Positions 11,660 through 22,116 of a stretch of 64,000 nucleotides of DNA are shown in pieces; the first letter of the stretch is position 1, and each line of letters starts with the position of its first letter. Source of the stretch: Paraspadella gotoi (lineage: Eukaryota; Chaetognatha); assembly GCA_051294375.1 (NCBI GenBank), contig CM119269.1:6309919-6373918 (forward strand). Direction: 5' to 3'. Under the pieces are notes generated by a model that did not search any database, was not told the DNA's origin, and worked only from the letters and a program-made list of their open reading frames with translations. The position numbers and the translations under genes are program-made.

Positions 11660-12968
11660 ATGGCCTTCAACAGCATCCGTCGGATTTTCTCTCGCAAATC
11701 CCGCTCCGACCCCAGGATGGGAAACGCCAACGGCGTCAAGAATCCCTGCGGCGAAGCGGACGCCAAGTCTCCCGTCGAGATCAAGTATTCGCTCTCTAAC
11801 GGCGTCACGTTGAACAACGCCAAATGTCGAAATTCCTCTTATCCGCAAGATCCCGCCATCGAGAGGTTTCACGTTCCCGACGACAAAGTGTCTTGGGCGC
11901 AAGCGTGGAAGGAGTATACCCCTGGTAAAGTGATTACGAATGTCGAATAACCAGAAGAGCAAATCGTCGAAATTAAAGCAACGAATCATCCTTCAGTCGA
12001 TTACACGTCTCCTGTGGTCGCTCAACATCCTCCCTGGGCCGATCCTGACATCCCCGACCGCAAATTCGCGTGGAACGAGAGAGACGGGAAAGTTAATCGC
12101 CATAGTTTCGTCAAAGACTATGAAATCGTCGATGGGAGACCACGAAATCCCGTCGGCAGAACCGGAATTGTCGGTCGGGGTTTGTTGGGTAAGTTGCGCC
12201 GCTTTGGTCTGTCCGATCCGTTTCTTCTACCTACGGCCTCTTTTCGCTCAAAAAAGGAAAGTGGGGCCCCAACCACGCGGCTGATCCCATAGTGACGCGA
12301 TGGAAACGAGACTCAAGCGGAAACAAGGTGCTCGACTCAACCTCAAAACGCCCCATTCTTCAGTTCGTCTCCATTCAGCGCAAAGATTCTGGCACATGGG
12401 CTATCCCGGGTAATTAAGGATTTCATTCTTATTTGTTTTTTAGGATAACAGCAACAACGTCCTTGTTTCCTCCTCCAGGAGGCATGGTTGACGACGACGA
12501 AGAAGTCAGTCTCACATTGAAGAGAGAATTTGGCGAAGAGGCTCTCAATTCCCTGAAACTATCGGCCAAAGAACAGGCCCAGTTCGAAAACGAGCTCAAG
12601 ACTTTCTTTCTCAAGGGATACGAAGTTTACAAAGGTAGTGGCTTTCGTCAATCTTCCACTCTTTGTCGTAATGATAATTTATTGATAATTAATAATTAAT
12701 AATAATATTAATTAATTAATAATTACTAATTGTTTTGTTTACAGGCTACGTGGACGACCCCCGCAATACGGACAACGCTTGGATGGAAACGGTGGCGGTG
12801 AATTTCCACGACGACGACGGGACGCAAGTCGGACGATTTCCACTCTCGGCCGGCGACGACGCGGGCGCCGTTGCCTGGTCGGACATTGCAGATGGCCTTT
12901 CGCTCTACGCCAGCCACGCCCAGTTCGTGCGCAAAGTGGCGGATCTTCGAAACGCCCATTGGGAGTGA
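11660..12968 (+). CDS. NUDT9: ADP-ribose pyrophosphatase NUDT9 (Nudix)
   Basis: Five exons, 11660-11924, 11997-12188, 12257-12409, 12479-12634 and 12745-12968, give 329 residues (human 350). It hydrolyses ADP-ribose to AMP and ribose-5-phosphate. Key sequence: [57 protein letters not shown], then the Nudix box beginning at [23 protein letters not shown] with the REFGEE glutamates intact, and [15 protein letters not shown]. The intact box distinguishes it from the degraded Nudix box of TRPM2 channels. The N-terminus ([13 protein letters not shown]) is basic and amphipathic, suggesting mitochondrial import. The in-frame ATG at 11660 is the first one available. Confidence 0.96.
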
Positions 12969-13641
12969 AGCCGTCGTAGGGAGGAGGGGGGAGCGATTTG
13001 AATTAAGCCCCCTCGACGTCGCCGCCTCGACGTCGCCTCCTCGTCTTCTTATTTTGAGCGCTTGCGAAGTGTGATCTGCCTTCCGATTTAGATTAATGAT
13101 ATTTATTATAAAAAAAAAAAAAAAAAAATAACAAAAACTTTGCCTTGAAATGAAAAGACAATCGATGAAAAACAAACTGTGATCGTTTTTTCATTATTTT
13201 CCGTTGCCTTCTTGGTCGATGTTTTTTCGTATTTCCGCATGTCTCGATTTCTAAACTTCATTCCGCTTTCCCCTTTTTTCTATTTATATTCGGATAGTTC
13301 GAAATCTTTGTTTTTTTAATTTGGGATTTTCTTTCATCCTAATTATCTTTTTCTGACTTTCAGAGCGGAGAACAAAGCCGTCTTTTTTTTAAGGGCACAT
13401 TATCGTTTGGAAGGTCAAGCAATCCCTTGTCCGTCTAAACTTCGATTGCCCGCTCAAGAAAAAGATGCCTCATTGTTTCTGCGACTTCACCCTGAATAAT
13501 TTTGACTTAGAAGAATAAAGACTGTACTTATACCAGTTTTACCCACGACAACAACCACGATCCTTAGCTTCGTTTTTTTCATTTTTATTATACCTCGCAA
13601 TCACGATCAAGTCGTAGGACTTTTGTTATTATTTTTGGAAA
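12969..13641 (+). other. Spacer between NUDT9 and FAR1
   Basis: Holds the NUDT9 3' UTR, an A18-19 run near 13110, and a short upstream region of FAR1. No gene seen. Confidence 0.5.
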
Positions 13642-16398
13642 ATGGCATCGACGATCGACGTGGATTCCATCACCCCCGCGGACGATGTCCTTTCAAGGCC
13701 GAAACTCCCGACTCCGGTCCCGGACGGACTCCCCGCGGGCGATCTGTCTCATCAGGACATCGCGCAGTTCTTCGCTGGGAGATATGTTTTTCTCACGGGC
13801 GCCACTGGATTTGTCGGGAAAGTGAGTAGAAGAACGCAGCTACGTAGATTGTGACGTAAAGTGAAACCGAAACTAAATTGGATCAACCAATATAAAAAAT
13901 ATTTATTCATTCGATAAGTAAGCTATCTTGCCTCCGACTTGGGACAACTGCTATGTTGTCTTATATTTTATATTTCTGGTGACAAAGTAACAAGAGTTAT
14001 TTTATTTTTATTTGTACAACGATGATTAGTACAACGATGATTAGTACAACGTAATTATTTAATCATCGTTGTACTAATGAAAATAAAATAACTCTTGTTA
14101 CTTTGTCACTAACTTCCAAAAACAACGAAAATGCTACGTTTATATTTCTAATATTTCTATATTTTTTCCTTACCTGCCCCTTTCCCCATCCATCCCCAAA
14201 TCCGACACATTCTCCAGGTGTTGATAGAGAAGATCCTTTACTCTTGCCCTCGAATTGCGGGATTCTACGTTCTCATTCGACCCAAGCGTGGACGAAGCAT
14301 CGAAGAGAGGGTGGCCCATTTGGTCAATGTCAAGCTGTTTGACCGCGTTAGAAGCAGAGTATGTGCGCCATTTGGGTTGAGAAATAAATATGTAGCACCT
14401 CAGGTTGTCATCTCTCCTCTTCGATCACAGGATCCGGACTTTGCCAAAAAGATTCTGCCGATCAATGGCGACATCTACGAACCGAATCTGGGAATTTCGG
14501 CGCAGGACGAAAAGCTCCTCGTGGAGAATGTCTCCGTCGTGTTCCATTCGGCCGCCTCGGTCCGATTCGACGATCCTATCAGGCTCGCCGTCGAGATGAA
14601 CGTCAGGTATCATTTAATGTTTTGGTTTTTTTTTCTCATACGTATGTGTTTATTTAGTTTAAAATCGTTCCTGAATTTTGTATTTTTTACATTAGAGGGA
14701 CGGAAAAGATCTTGGCCCTCTGTCGGCGAATGAATCGTCTCCTGGCGGCGATTCACGTCTCGACCGCCTACGCCAACTGCGACCGCGCCCAGGTCCTTGA
14801 ATCCGTCTACCCACCGCCGGCGGATTTTCAGAAATGGACGGCACTGATCGATTGGATGGACGACGCCACACTGGACAAGCTCACTCCTTCGTTGCTTTGT
14901 TAGTTTTAATATTGATTTTTAATATTAATACATTCTAGCTGTCCTTACTTGACTATTTCCCGTAGGCGAGCGGCCTAACACTTACACATACACTAAGGCC
15001 ATTGCGGAGCACATCATCTCCGAAGAGTACGCCAAGGAAGAAGATCCCGACAAGAGAGTTCCGATGGCAATCGGTAGGGAAAGATTCCCATTTTTTCAGT
15101 CCCCTTCTCTATAATTCATTTTATTGAGAAAAGTATGAAAAATAAGTTTCTTCGCAGTCCGCCCCTCCATCGTGGGCGCTTCGTGGAAAGAGCCTTTCCC
15201 CGGGTGGATCGATAACTTTAACGGACCGACGGGAATCTTCGCCGCCATCGGCAATGGCCTCCTTCGCGTGATGAAAGGTAAGCGTGTCCCCCCGAGGGAA
15301 GTTGATTTAAAGTTTCGCCAACAACGAAGAGCTTCAGTGAGATCCTCTTTTGATTCCAGGCGACGCGGAAGCTACTGCGGATGTCATCCCCGTCGACGTC
15401 ACTGTCAATGTCTTGATCGCCAGCGCCTGGTTTACCGCCACGCAACGACCCAACGGCATCGTGGTTTACAACTGCACCACCGGTAATTGGACCCCTCTCG
15501 CTTGTTTTTAGCTTTTTCTTCTTTAAAACATAATTTTTGTATGTAGGAGCCATCAACCGATTGACTTGGGGTCAGATGGAAAAAGTCTGCACGGCGACGT
15601 TGATCGAGAATCCGCTAGAGCGCGCCATTCGCGTTCCCCACGCCGTTTTCACCAAAAGAACTCTGTGGCATTCGCTCAAAAGATTTTTCGATGAGGTTAA
15701 AAAAATATTTTCTTTTCTCTTTTTCCTTTTATTTTATCGAATTTGCTTCTCTTATGTTAGGTGTTACCCGCCTACGTGTTGGACCTCGGCCTGGGCCTGA
15801 TGGGTCGCAAGACTGAGTTCATCCGCCTGCAGGATCGCCTGGCCAAGACGACCTCCTGCCTGGAGTTCTTCACCTCTAACGGGTGGGAGTTTTCCTCCGA
15901 CAACGTGCTCGTCCTTAAGAAGGCGCTGGCCGCCTCGGATCGTCAGTCCTTCAATTTTGACGTCGAGGGGATGGACTGGAATGATTATTTGGAGAACTAC
16001 GTCATCGGTACGCTCCCTTTAAGACTTTTGCCTTCACAGTTTAAAATACATTAGCCGAAGGCGTTAAATTATCTTTAAATTTATTTCCGCCTCTCTAAGG
16101 AACCAAAATCTACGCGCTCAAAGAAAACATTCAAAATCTTCCTGTCGCTCGAAAGCATTTACGCCGACTGAGATACATTTCATGGGCAGCGCAGGTAAGG
16201 CGTCGCAGAACGAAGCCTCTCTTACGGCGATCAAACGAAAATATTCTCGTTTATGCCCCCCCTAAGGTGTTCTTGGCGGTGCTGCTGTGGCGATTCCTCG
16301 TTTCCAAAACGGCGTTCGCCCGACGCATTTGGCTCTTGATCCCCACGGCGTCGGCGGCCGTCGTCAAGGCGCTCCCCGACGTTGCCAAGGCTCGCTAA
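13642..16398 (+). CDS. FAR1: Fatty acyl-CoA reductase (FAR1/2 type)
   Basis: Eleven exons: 13642-13821, 14218-14358, 14431-14606, 14696-14898, 14966-15073, 15158-15277, 15360-15482, 15547-15695, 15761-16007, 16100-16194, 16267-16398. The product is 557 residues (human FAR1 515), the extra length being an N-terminal extension of about 40. It reduces fatty acyl-CoA to fatty alcohol with NADPH, feeding wax and ether-lipid synthesis at peroxisomes. The Rossmann motif TGATGFVGK ends exon 1; the catalytic YxxxK is YTYTK in [30 protein letters not shown] and [13 protein letters not shown] are FAR hallmarks. The C-terminus has the hydrophobic [12 protein letters not shown] segment that anchors FAR1. 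An AATAAA follows at 16532. Confidence 0.96.
13885..13965 (+). repeat. Dispersed 'TTGGTACAACCAATATAAAAA' family copy
   Basis: In FAR1 intron 1 the sequence ttggatcaaccaatataaaa, a cattcgataagtaagctatcttgcc stretch and CCTCCGAC follow each other. Related copies occur at 23227, 28212 and, three in tandem, at 57343; the AAGCTATCTTGCC part recurs at 23828. It appears to be a fragment of an interspersed element. Confidence 0.45.
13980..14108. repeat. MITE-like palindrome in FAR1 intron 1
   Basis: A 48-base left arm starting TGACAAAGTAACAAGAGTTA (13980-14027) is nearly exactly repeated in inverse orientation at 14061-14108. The middle contains two direct copies of a GATTAGTACAAC motif. Such a structure would fold into a long hairpin and is typical of a miniature inverted-repeat element. 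Confidence 0.7.
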
Positions 16399-17775
16399 AT
16401 CCTCCGGGAGAAATGGGGGGTTAGGTGGAAAGCGAGTTGGGATGGGTGGGTGTGTTTGGGTGTTAAGCCTGCGGAAACGATCTAGTCACCTCTATATTCA
16501 TTTTTTTTTAAAGTATTAATTAAAATTAAATAATAAAGGTTTATGAGCAAAAAGGAAATTATCTATCCGTTTTTTTTTTTATATCAACGAGATGATCCAG
16601 CAAAATATATACATATATCTACGTACGCGGAATCAGCTAATCTATATCGAATCATAAGAATGCCAATTACACGCATTTTCCTTTTTTTTTTCAAACGGAA
16701 TCGATTTTTGGTGTTGCCCTCATTTAGCTTGATTTCTCCTCCACAACAAATCACATCAATTTTTTCCCCTTCATCTCACCAAAAGCTTTTCTTAGGACTT
16801 TTAAACATTAAAATACGACAATTCTAAGTATTCCAATTTTTATTTATTTATTTCGTTTTTAACCAGTTACTATCATACTCAAACAACTGTGACATTGTTA
16901 ACCGTTGGAAATATTGCTTCGAAGAGCCGTGAAGAAAAAGCCGTTGACGTTGCTGCAACTACATTCTGTCCTTTTTTTCTTTTTTCAACCGTTTTAAAAA
17001 AAGCATATTTATGTATTTTTGCCATTTTGGGTATGCACTATTGTTTTATTGCCATATTCCTATTGCGTATCTACGTATATGTATACGTATCTTTATATAC
17101 GTATATATTGATTTATACATGGTATTGCTCGGTTTCGAAATACTCGAGGCTTGCGTAGTATTTGTAGTTTGTACGTCTTGGAATGGAAGATCTCATGCTT
17201 CACGATCGGAAAGTGATAATTGGCAAATTTACTTTTAGGAAGCGGAGCTTTTTTTATCGAGCGGCTATTAGGGTCATCATCTCTTTACAAATCTGTCAAG
17301 TTATGACGCGTCTTTTCTGGGATCATACCGAAATGTCAATGTTATTCTTGAATCGTTAGCACTGTCCAAATACGGGTGGCGGTTTAACATCTCACCACAA
17401 CATAGTTGCAGTAATCAATCAGCAAAACGATTTTTCTCATTTTGGCGGATTTGAAATCATTGGAGAAATAAGTCGTCTTATTTTTAGCGAAGGATGTTCT
17501 TTTTTTTTTTTAATTAGATTGATCGTCGATGAACAAAAAAAAAAGTTAATTATGAATCATTCATTTGTGATAGCTTCCTTGTTTTTAATTTACTTTATAT
17601 ATTGCCTTATTTGGTAAGGTCGTAATCGTGCTCGAACTTTTAAAAAATGTGGCCGGAATTTCATTCTCCTTGACGATCGAAGCGAAGGTCCCGAACTTCC
17701 TAAAGTTTTCAAAAGAAAAGAAGAAAAAATATAGAAACTAAAAACATTCCTTTCCCCTCGCATTTCCGTCGCACG
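16399..17775 (+). other. Spacer downstream of FAR1
   Basis: Contains the FAR1 3' UTR with an AATAAA at 16532 and a region of alternating TACGTATA sequence near 17071-17111 that can form small palindromes. No gene is supported on either strand. Confidence 0.5.
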
Positions 17776-18906
17776 ATGCCCTCCACTCCGGATTTTACAT
17801 TGAACGTCTTGGTGGGCGGCGTTCCGCTGCCGGAATACGTCGGCGCCGATGGGCGCCATTTTGTCGAGTCTCCGTTGACGACGCCGGTTTCTTACAAGGT
17901 CGAGACTTCAGAAATGACCGCTCATGGAGATCTGGAGACGCAACGGTGGCCGGTTACTCCTTATCAGGTGAGGGAGAATGGTTTTTTGAAGAAGCACCCT
18001 TTGCAACTACCGCTCATTGTAAACGCTCTTGCACATTTCTATCCCTCAAGGTGCGAATCCAGGCTCATCTCTCCGCCCCGCACACCTACTATCACATCTA
18101 CGTGGACGGGGTGCTCGCCAAGAAAACGTCGATCCGCCCGGGAGCCAGCGTCACCATCTTTGGGTTCGACGACCAACTCGCCGTCAAGGAGTTTCTCTTC
18201 TCCCTCCCGCGATTTCCTAAACACGAGCACGACAAGTTGGAGAAGACGCGAGTGTCCAAGGTCGGCGTCATCGAGGTCGTCGCCTTCAACGCCACCAAGG
18301 GTGAGGAAGAGAATGCCAAAGGGTTTTCGTAATCGAGGTTTTTAAATAACCTCAGTCTTTTTCGATTCACCAACAGTGAAGGAAAGGATGGAGCACCGCT
18401 CCAAGGCACTCAGCTTCGAACAAGCCTCCAAAAAAGACTGCTCCTCAGTGACGCAAGGCAACCACACGATGAGCACAACAAAAGTGGGAAAAGTAGTTCG
18501 GCAGAAGGCACTCTGCAGAAAAGTGGACAAATGGCGGAAGCTCGGAGTCAGGAGCACGGCAGAATTGCATTACAGGTTTATAACTTTATAAATCTTTTTT
18601 TTTTTTTTAACTCTTATCACCTTTTGGCCAATGAAATCAAAATTAATCTAAACTGGAATTCCTAGAATGGGTCACTCTCTCGAAGACATGGGATTCGTTC
18701 TTCAACCAATCAACGTTCCGCAACCCGCCCTCTCACAACCCACAAACGATAACTGTAAAGTGAAGCCAGGCACGCCCGCCCCAGCCTCCTCCGGCCCCGC
18801 GACCGAGACCGAACCCTCCACCTCTCAAGTCGTTAAGCAAGAACCCATTCCCTTCAACCCTCCAAACCCCATTGTTCCCGGGGAAGTGATCGTTTTGGAT
18901 GATTGA
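17776..18906 (+). CDS. Uncharacterised protein with a DUF7918-like N-terminal domain
   Basis: Four exons, 17776-17967, 18051-18300, 18377-18575 and 18666-18906, give 293 residues with all phases consistent. The first ~150 residues read NVLVGGVPLPEY..., YYHIYVDGVLAKKTSIRPG and FLFSLPRFP. This order (a strand-rich domain opening with 'VxGxPLPEY', then 'YVDGxxxxKxxxxPG', then a hydrophobic 'FxFsxL' element) recalls DUF7918, a domain known mainly from fungi; the match is from memory and not certain. The middle is Lys/Ser-rich. The C-terminus is Pro-rich, contains VKQEP, a psi-K-x-E SUMO-acceptor consensus, and ends in VIVLDD, which fits a SUMO-interacting motif. A nuclear role is an inference only. 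Confidence 0.7.
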
Positions 18907-19248
18907 TTACTTATCTTCACCGTACACTACAGTGTACACAGTCAAGTCTAACCGGATCTAAAGAGATTGATTAATTTAATGATATTTTTCAAGAGGGATA
19001 TTTCTTGTAAAGAAATTTATGATTTTTATCTCATAGGTTATGGTATTTTAAAAAAGAAACATAATTTATATGATCCTTAGACGTACGTACGTATGTATTT
19101 CTCATTGTCCAGCTCGTTTATTCATTGAATATAAGTTTCCATTTTTAGAAATCGTTTTATTCGTTTTTAAAAAAATATCGTTTTATTCTGATATCACTTA
19201 TGTTTTGTATAAATTACAGATTTTACATATTCGTTAATTAAAAAAAAA

Positions 19249-19717
19249 ATGGCGCCGAAATACGCGATGGCCATTGGGCGCGTCCGAGACAAGGGATTCC
19301 GCACGACGAAACACAAGGCTCCGGTCAAACCCTCCCGTAGAAAGGGAGTTCAGCACAAAGTAAGATTAAATTTTAAAATCCGTGACGTTATGTAAAAAAT
19401 ATTTGACTAAAAATCTAATTTTCGCAGCGCGTAAAATTCGTGAGGGAGCTCGTGCGCGAGTTGGCGGGATTCGCTCCTTACGAAAAGCGGTGCTTGGAGT
19501 TGTTGAAGGTGAGATTCGTTGATATCTGACGATCGACGGCTTCGATCTTCTGTTTTACTCCTTTTTTTTTTTTTTTTTTTTGCAGGTCTCCAAAGATAAA
19601 CGCTGCTTGAAGTTCGCCAAGAAGAGGCTCGGTGCCCACGTCAGAGGAAAGCGAAAGCGAGAGGAAATGCAATCGGTCTTGCAAGCGCAACGCAAAGCCG
19701 CAAGCGCCAAACAATAA
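19249..19717 (+). CDS. RPL36: Large-subunit ribosomal protein eL36
   Basis: Three exons, 19249-19359, 19428-19508 and 19586-19717, encode 107 residues, close to human RPL36 (105). Landmarks: [12 protein letters not shown] at the start, [30 protein letters not shown] across the exon 2/3 junction, and [17 protein letters not shown] near the end. All match eL36, which binds 5.8S/28S rRNA in the 60S subunit. An acceptor-like AAATTACAG ends at 19219, 29 bases upstream of the start. The next gene begins only 219 bases after the stop. Confidence 0.97.
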
Positions 19718-19936
19718 AGACAAACTCCATCGCATGTTTTTTCTTTTTCTTCCTCGATCATAATGCGCCAATTTTGGTTCTAGTTAACGAACGTTTCGTG
19801 AGAATTTTTATCTAAAAGTTGATTTGTAATTTCATTTTGTTTTTTCAGCCCAGAGTTAAAATTTAACGATACTTTGTGATAAGTGGAATGTGTTTACGCT
19901 AAGAATACACTCTCCCAAATTAATTATATAGAGACC

Positions 19937-21252
19937 ATGGCTCTTTCTAACGACGTCAGGTCCGACCCTTTCCACACTGGCGTGACAAAGATTTTATTGG
20001 AAGCCGTAATGAAACTGGCGGCTCTTACCGGTACTTCGGGTTTTTCTTGATTTATTTAAATCAATGAATTTTTTCTCTATGTATCTAATAGTAATATAAA
20101 TACAAAACGCATATGATATTTCAGACTCGCGCCTCTTCGTTCTGGTGGAGAATTTCGAAGGTGGGCGTCAGTTCGCAGGATCGCGGCACCTGACGCAGGC
20201 TTTCCGCGCTGGCGGCATCGGCCCACTGCCCACCGACGTGGAAGTGCAGATGCCGGTCGACGTGGCGCCCGTCAAACACTCCTCCATCGGCGCCCCCAAC
20301 GCCCACCATCACCACCACCACAGCAGCGGCGTCCGTCGCCCGGCGCCCTCGCGCGATCACCACCACTCCTCCGGCGTGAAGAGGCTCAAGATGAGCGACG
20401 GCTCGGAACACGTCCTTGAACAACAGGTGCCGCCGCCCGTCTCCGGATCTTTGCCCCTCGATACGCGGTATTCGACCGGCGCTCCTGCCGTTGTGACCTC
20501 GCCCTATGGCCAGTCTTACGTGAACAACAAGTCCGGAAGGTGAGTCTCTGCGATTTGATGAATACGATTCCATCTTTTAACTTCCTTCCTTCCCTCAAGC
20601 GATTGGAGTTCGGGAAACCTTCAAACTGTCCAGTTCGACGCCGTCGACGGATTCCACTCTCCCCATCATCCCCAACACCATCACCCCGATCACCATCGCG
20701 ACCACCATGGCCTCGTCGACGAAGGCAGCGACTCTTGCATCCCCGAGGAGCTGAAGAAACAGTGGCAGGAACACCGGGCGCTCAAGGAAAGGTCGCCGAA
20801 ACAGTTGGCCAGATTAGAGAGGGAAAGAAGGTGGGGGCAGCCTCGTTTTTTTTCCAAGTCCCACCGGCGCCGCTTTAACGCCGATCGTATGAAAGAATTT
20901 TTTTCCTTGTTTAAAGTTTTCAATTCTTTCCAGGAAGCGCGAGAACATGTCCGAGGCGGAGCGCGAGATGTTGCGCCGCAAACAGGCGATGCAGGCGCGA
21001 GAGCGGCGCCGAAACCAGTCGCGGGCTCTGGGCGAGGCGCGCCGCAACCAAGACGTTGAGTTCGAAATCGAGGAGCGGGCGCGCCTCGTCGGCGCTCGCT
21101 ACGACCCGCCGCTCGAGGGAGAGACTCTGCAGGAGCAGCGGAACCGCCGGGCCAACAACCGGCGCCGCGTCAAGTTCGCCGAGAACAAACTCGACGCAGT
21201 CGGACTCGGGAATTTCGAAGTCAAGCCCATCGACGTGCACGAATCCTTGTGA
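19937..21252 (+). CDS. Basic-module protein A (unnamed family, probable nucleic-acid-binding protein)
   Basis: Four exons, 19937-20030, 20125-20539, 20600-20830 and 20934-21252, give 352 residues. Residues ~17-70 form an N-terminal domain (KILLEAVMKLAALTDSRLFV...) shared with the gene at 30185, including an intron at the same LT|D codon in the same phase. The middle has His runs (HHHHHHSSG and HHPQHHHPDHH) and a DWSSGNLQTVQF motif shared with the next gene. The C-terminal ~130 residues are strongly basic: LERERRKRENMSEAERE, QARERRRNQSRALGEARR, then RARLVGARYDPPLEGET and NRRRVKFAENKL. This region has an STPR-like look (repeated R/E-rich ~23-residue units) but I cannot name it. Nuclear DNA or RNA binding is an inference from the basic charge. 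Confidence 0.8.
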
Positions 21253-22116
21253 TCGATTTTTTCCAAATCATTTGGCGCCAAAAAATAAAAATAATACAGT
21301 TGATTCGTACCGACATATTTTCGACAAAGAAGAATTGTTCCCATGACAACATAGCCGATGTCTTGGAGGGGAAAGCCCTGAGGATGAACTCGTTAACGGC
21401 GCCACTTCAAACATTATGTTGTTATTATTTGGGAAAGAAAAACATATATTATAAGTCGACAATAGGCGCGTGCTACATTATCGTATATGCTATGTTTTGA
21501 AAACTCTTTAAGACATTGTACGGTCGCGTATATTCTTTGGATTTTTTTTCTCGAAGATTTACATTTCATCAAGTATTAGTTTTACTTAGTCGGGCTGCAG
21601 AGTGTTTTACCTAGTCTATTTGTTTTAAAATAGACGAGTAAATCAAATCTGATTTTTATATTTACATCGTTGAAATTCTCAGAAGTTATTAGTTTTTTAG
21701 TTTGAAGCCAAGCAAAGGTAAACAGAATCATTCATACGGTTGTCAATTCAGACGACTTATCATTCGACGACATATTACCGATTGTGTTATTTTTGGTTAT
21801 TAAAACTTCCTTCACGCAATTCTTAGACAACAAAATTTACTTAATTCACGATTTTGTATTGTAAAGTACGTGTGCATGTTTACTTTGTAAATACCCCGAT
21901 CCTTCATCTGTAAATTAATTGCCATACTTTTTTTTGTCTCTCTTTTAACGACTTTAAAATTTGAGAATCGAAAAAAAGACTGTAGGCTATGAACAACAAT
22001 GTCGCTTTCTCCTCAACCCTTTTCACGTCCCATTTTCGATCCTGCCCTTCCCTCGTTTCGATCTCTCTCAATCTCTTTATCTCTTTTACTTGCAGCGATT
22101 TTAGTTCGCCGCCAAA
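21253..22116 (+). other. Spacer between the basic-module genes A and B
   Basis: AT-rich, no gene seen. A pyrimidine tract ending CTTTTACTTGCAG at 22095 is a strong acceptor 21 bases before the next ATG, implying a 5' UTR intron, an unseen first exon, or a trans-splice site. Confidence 0.5.
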
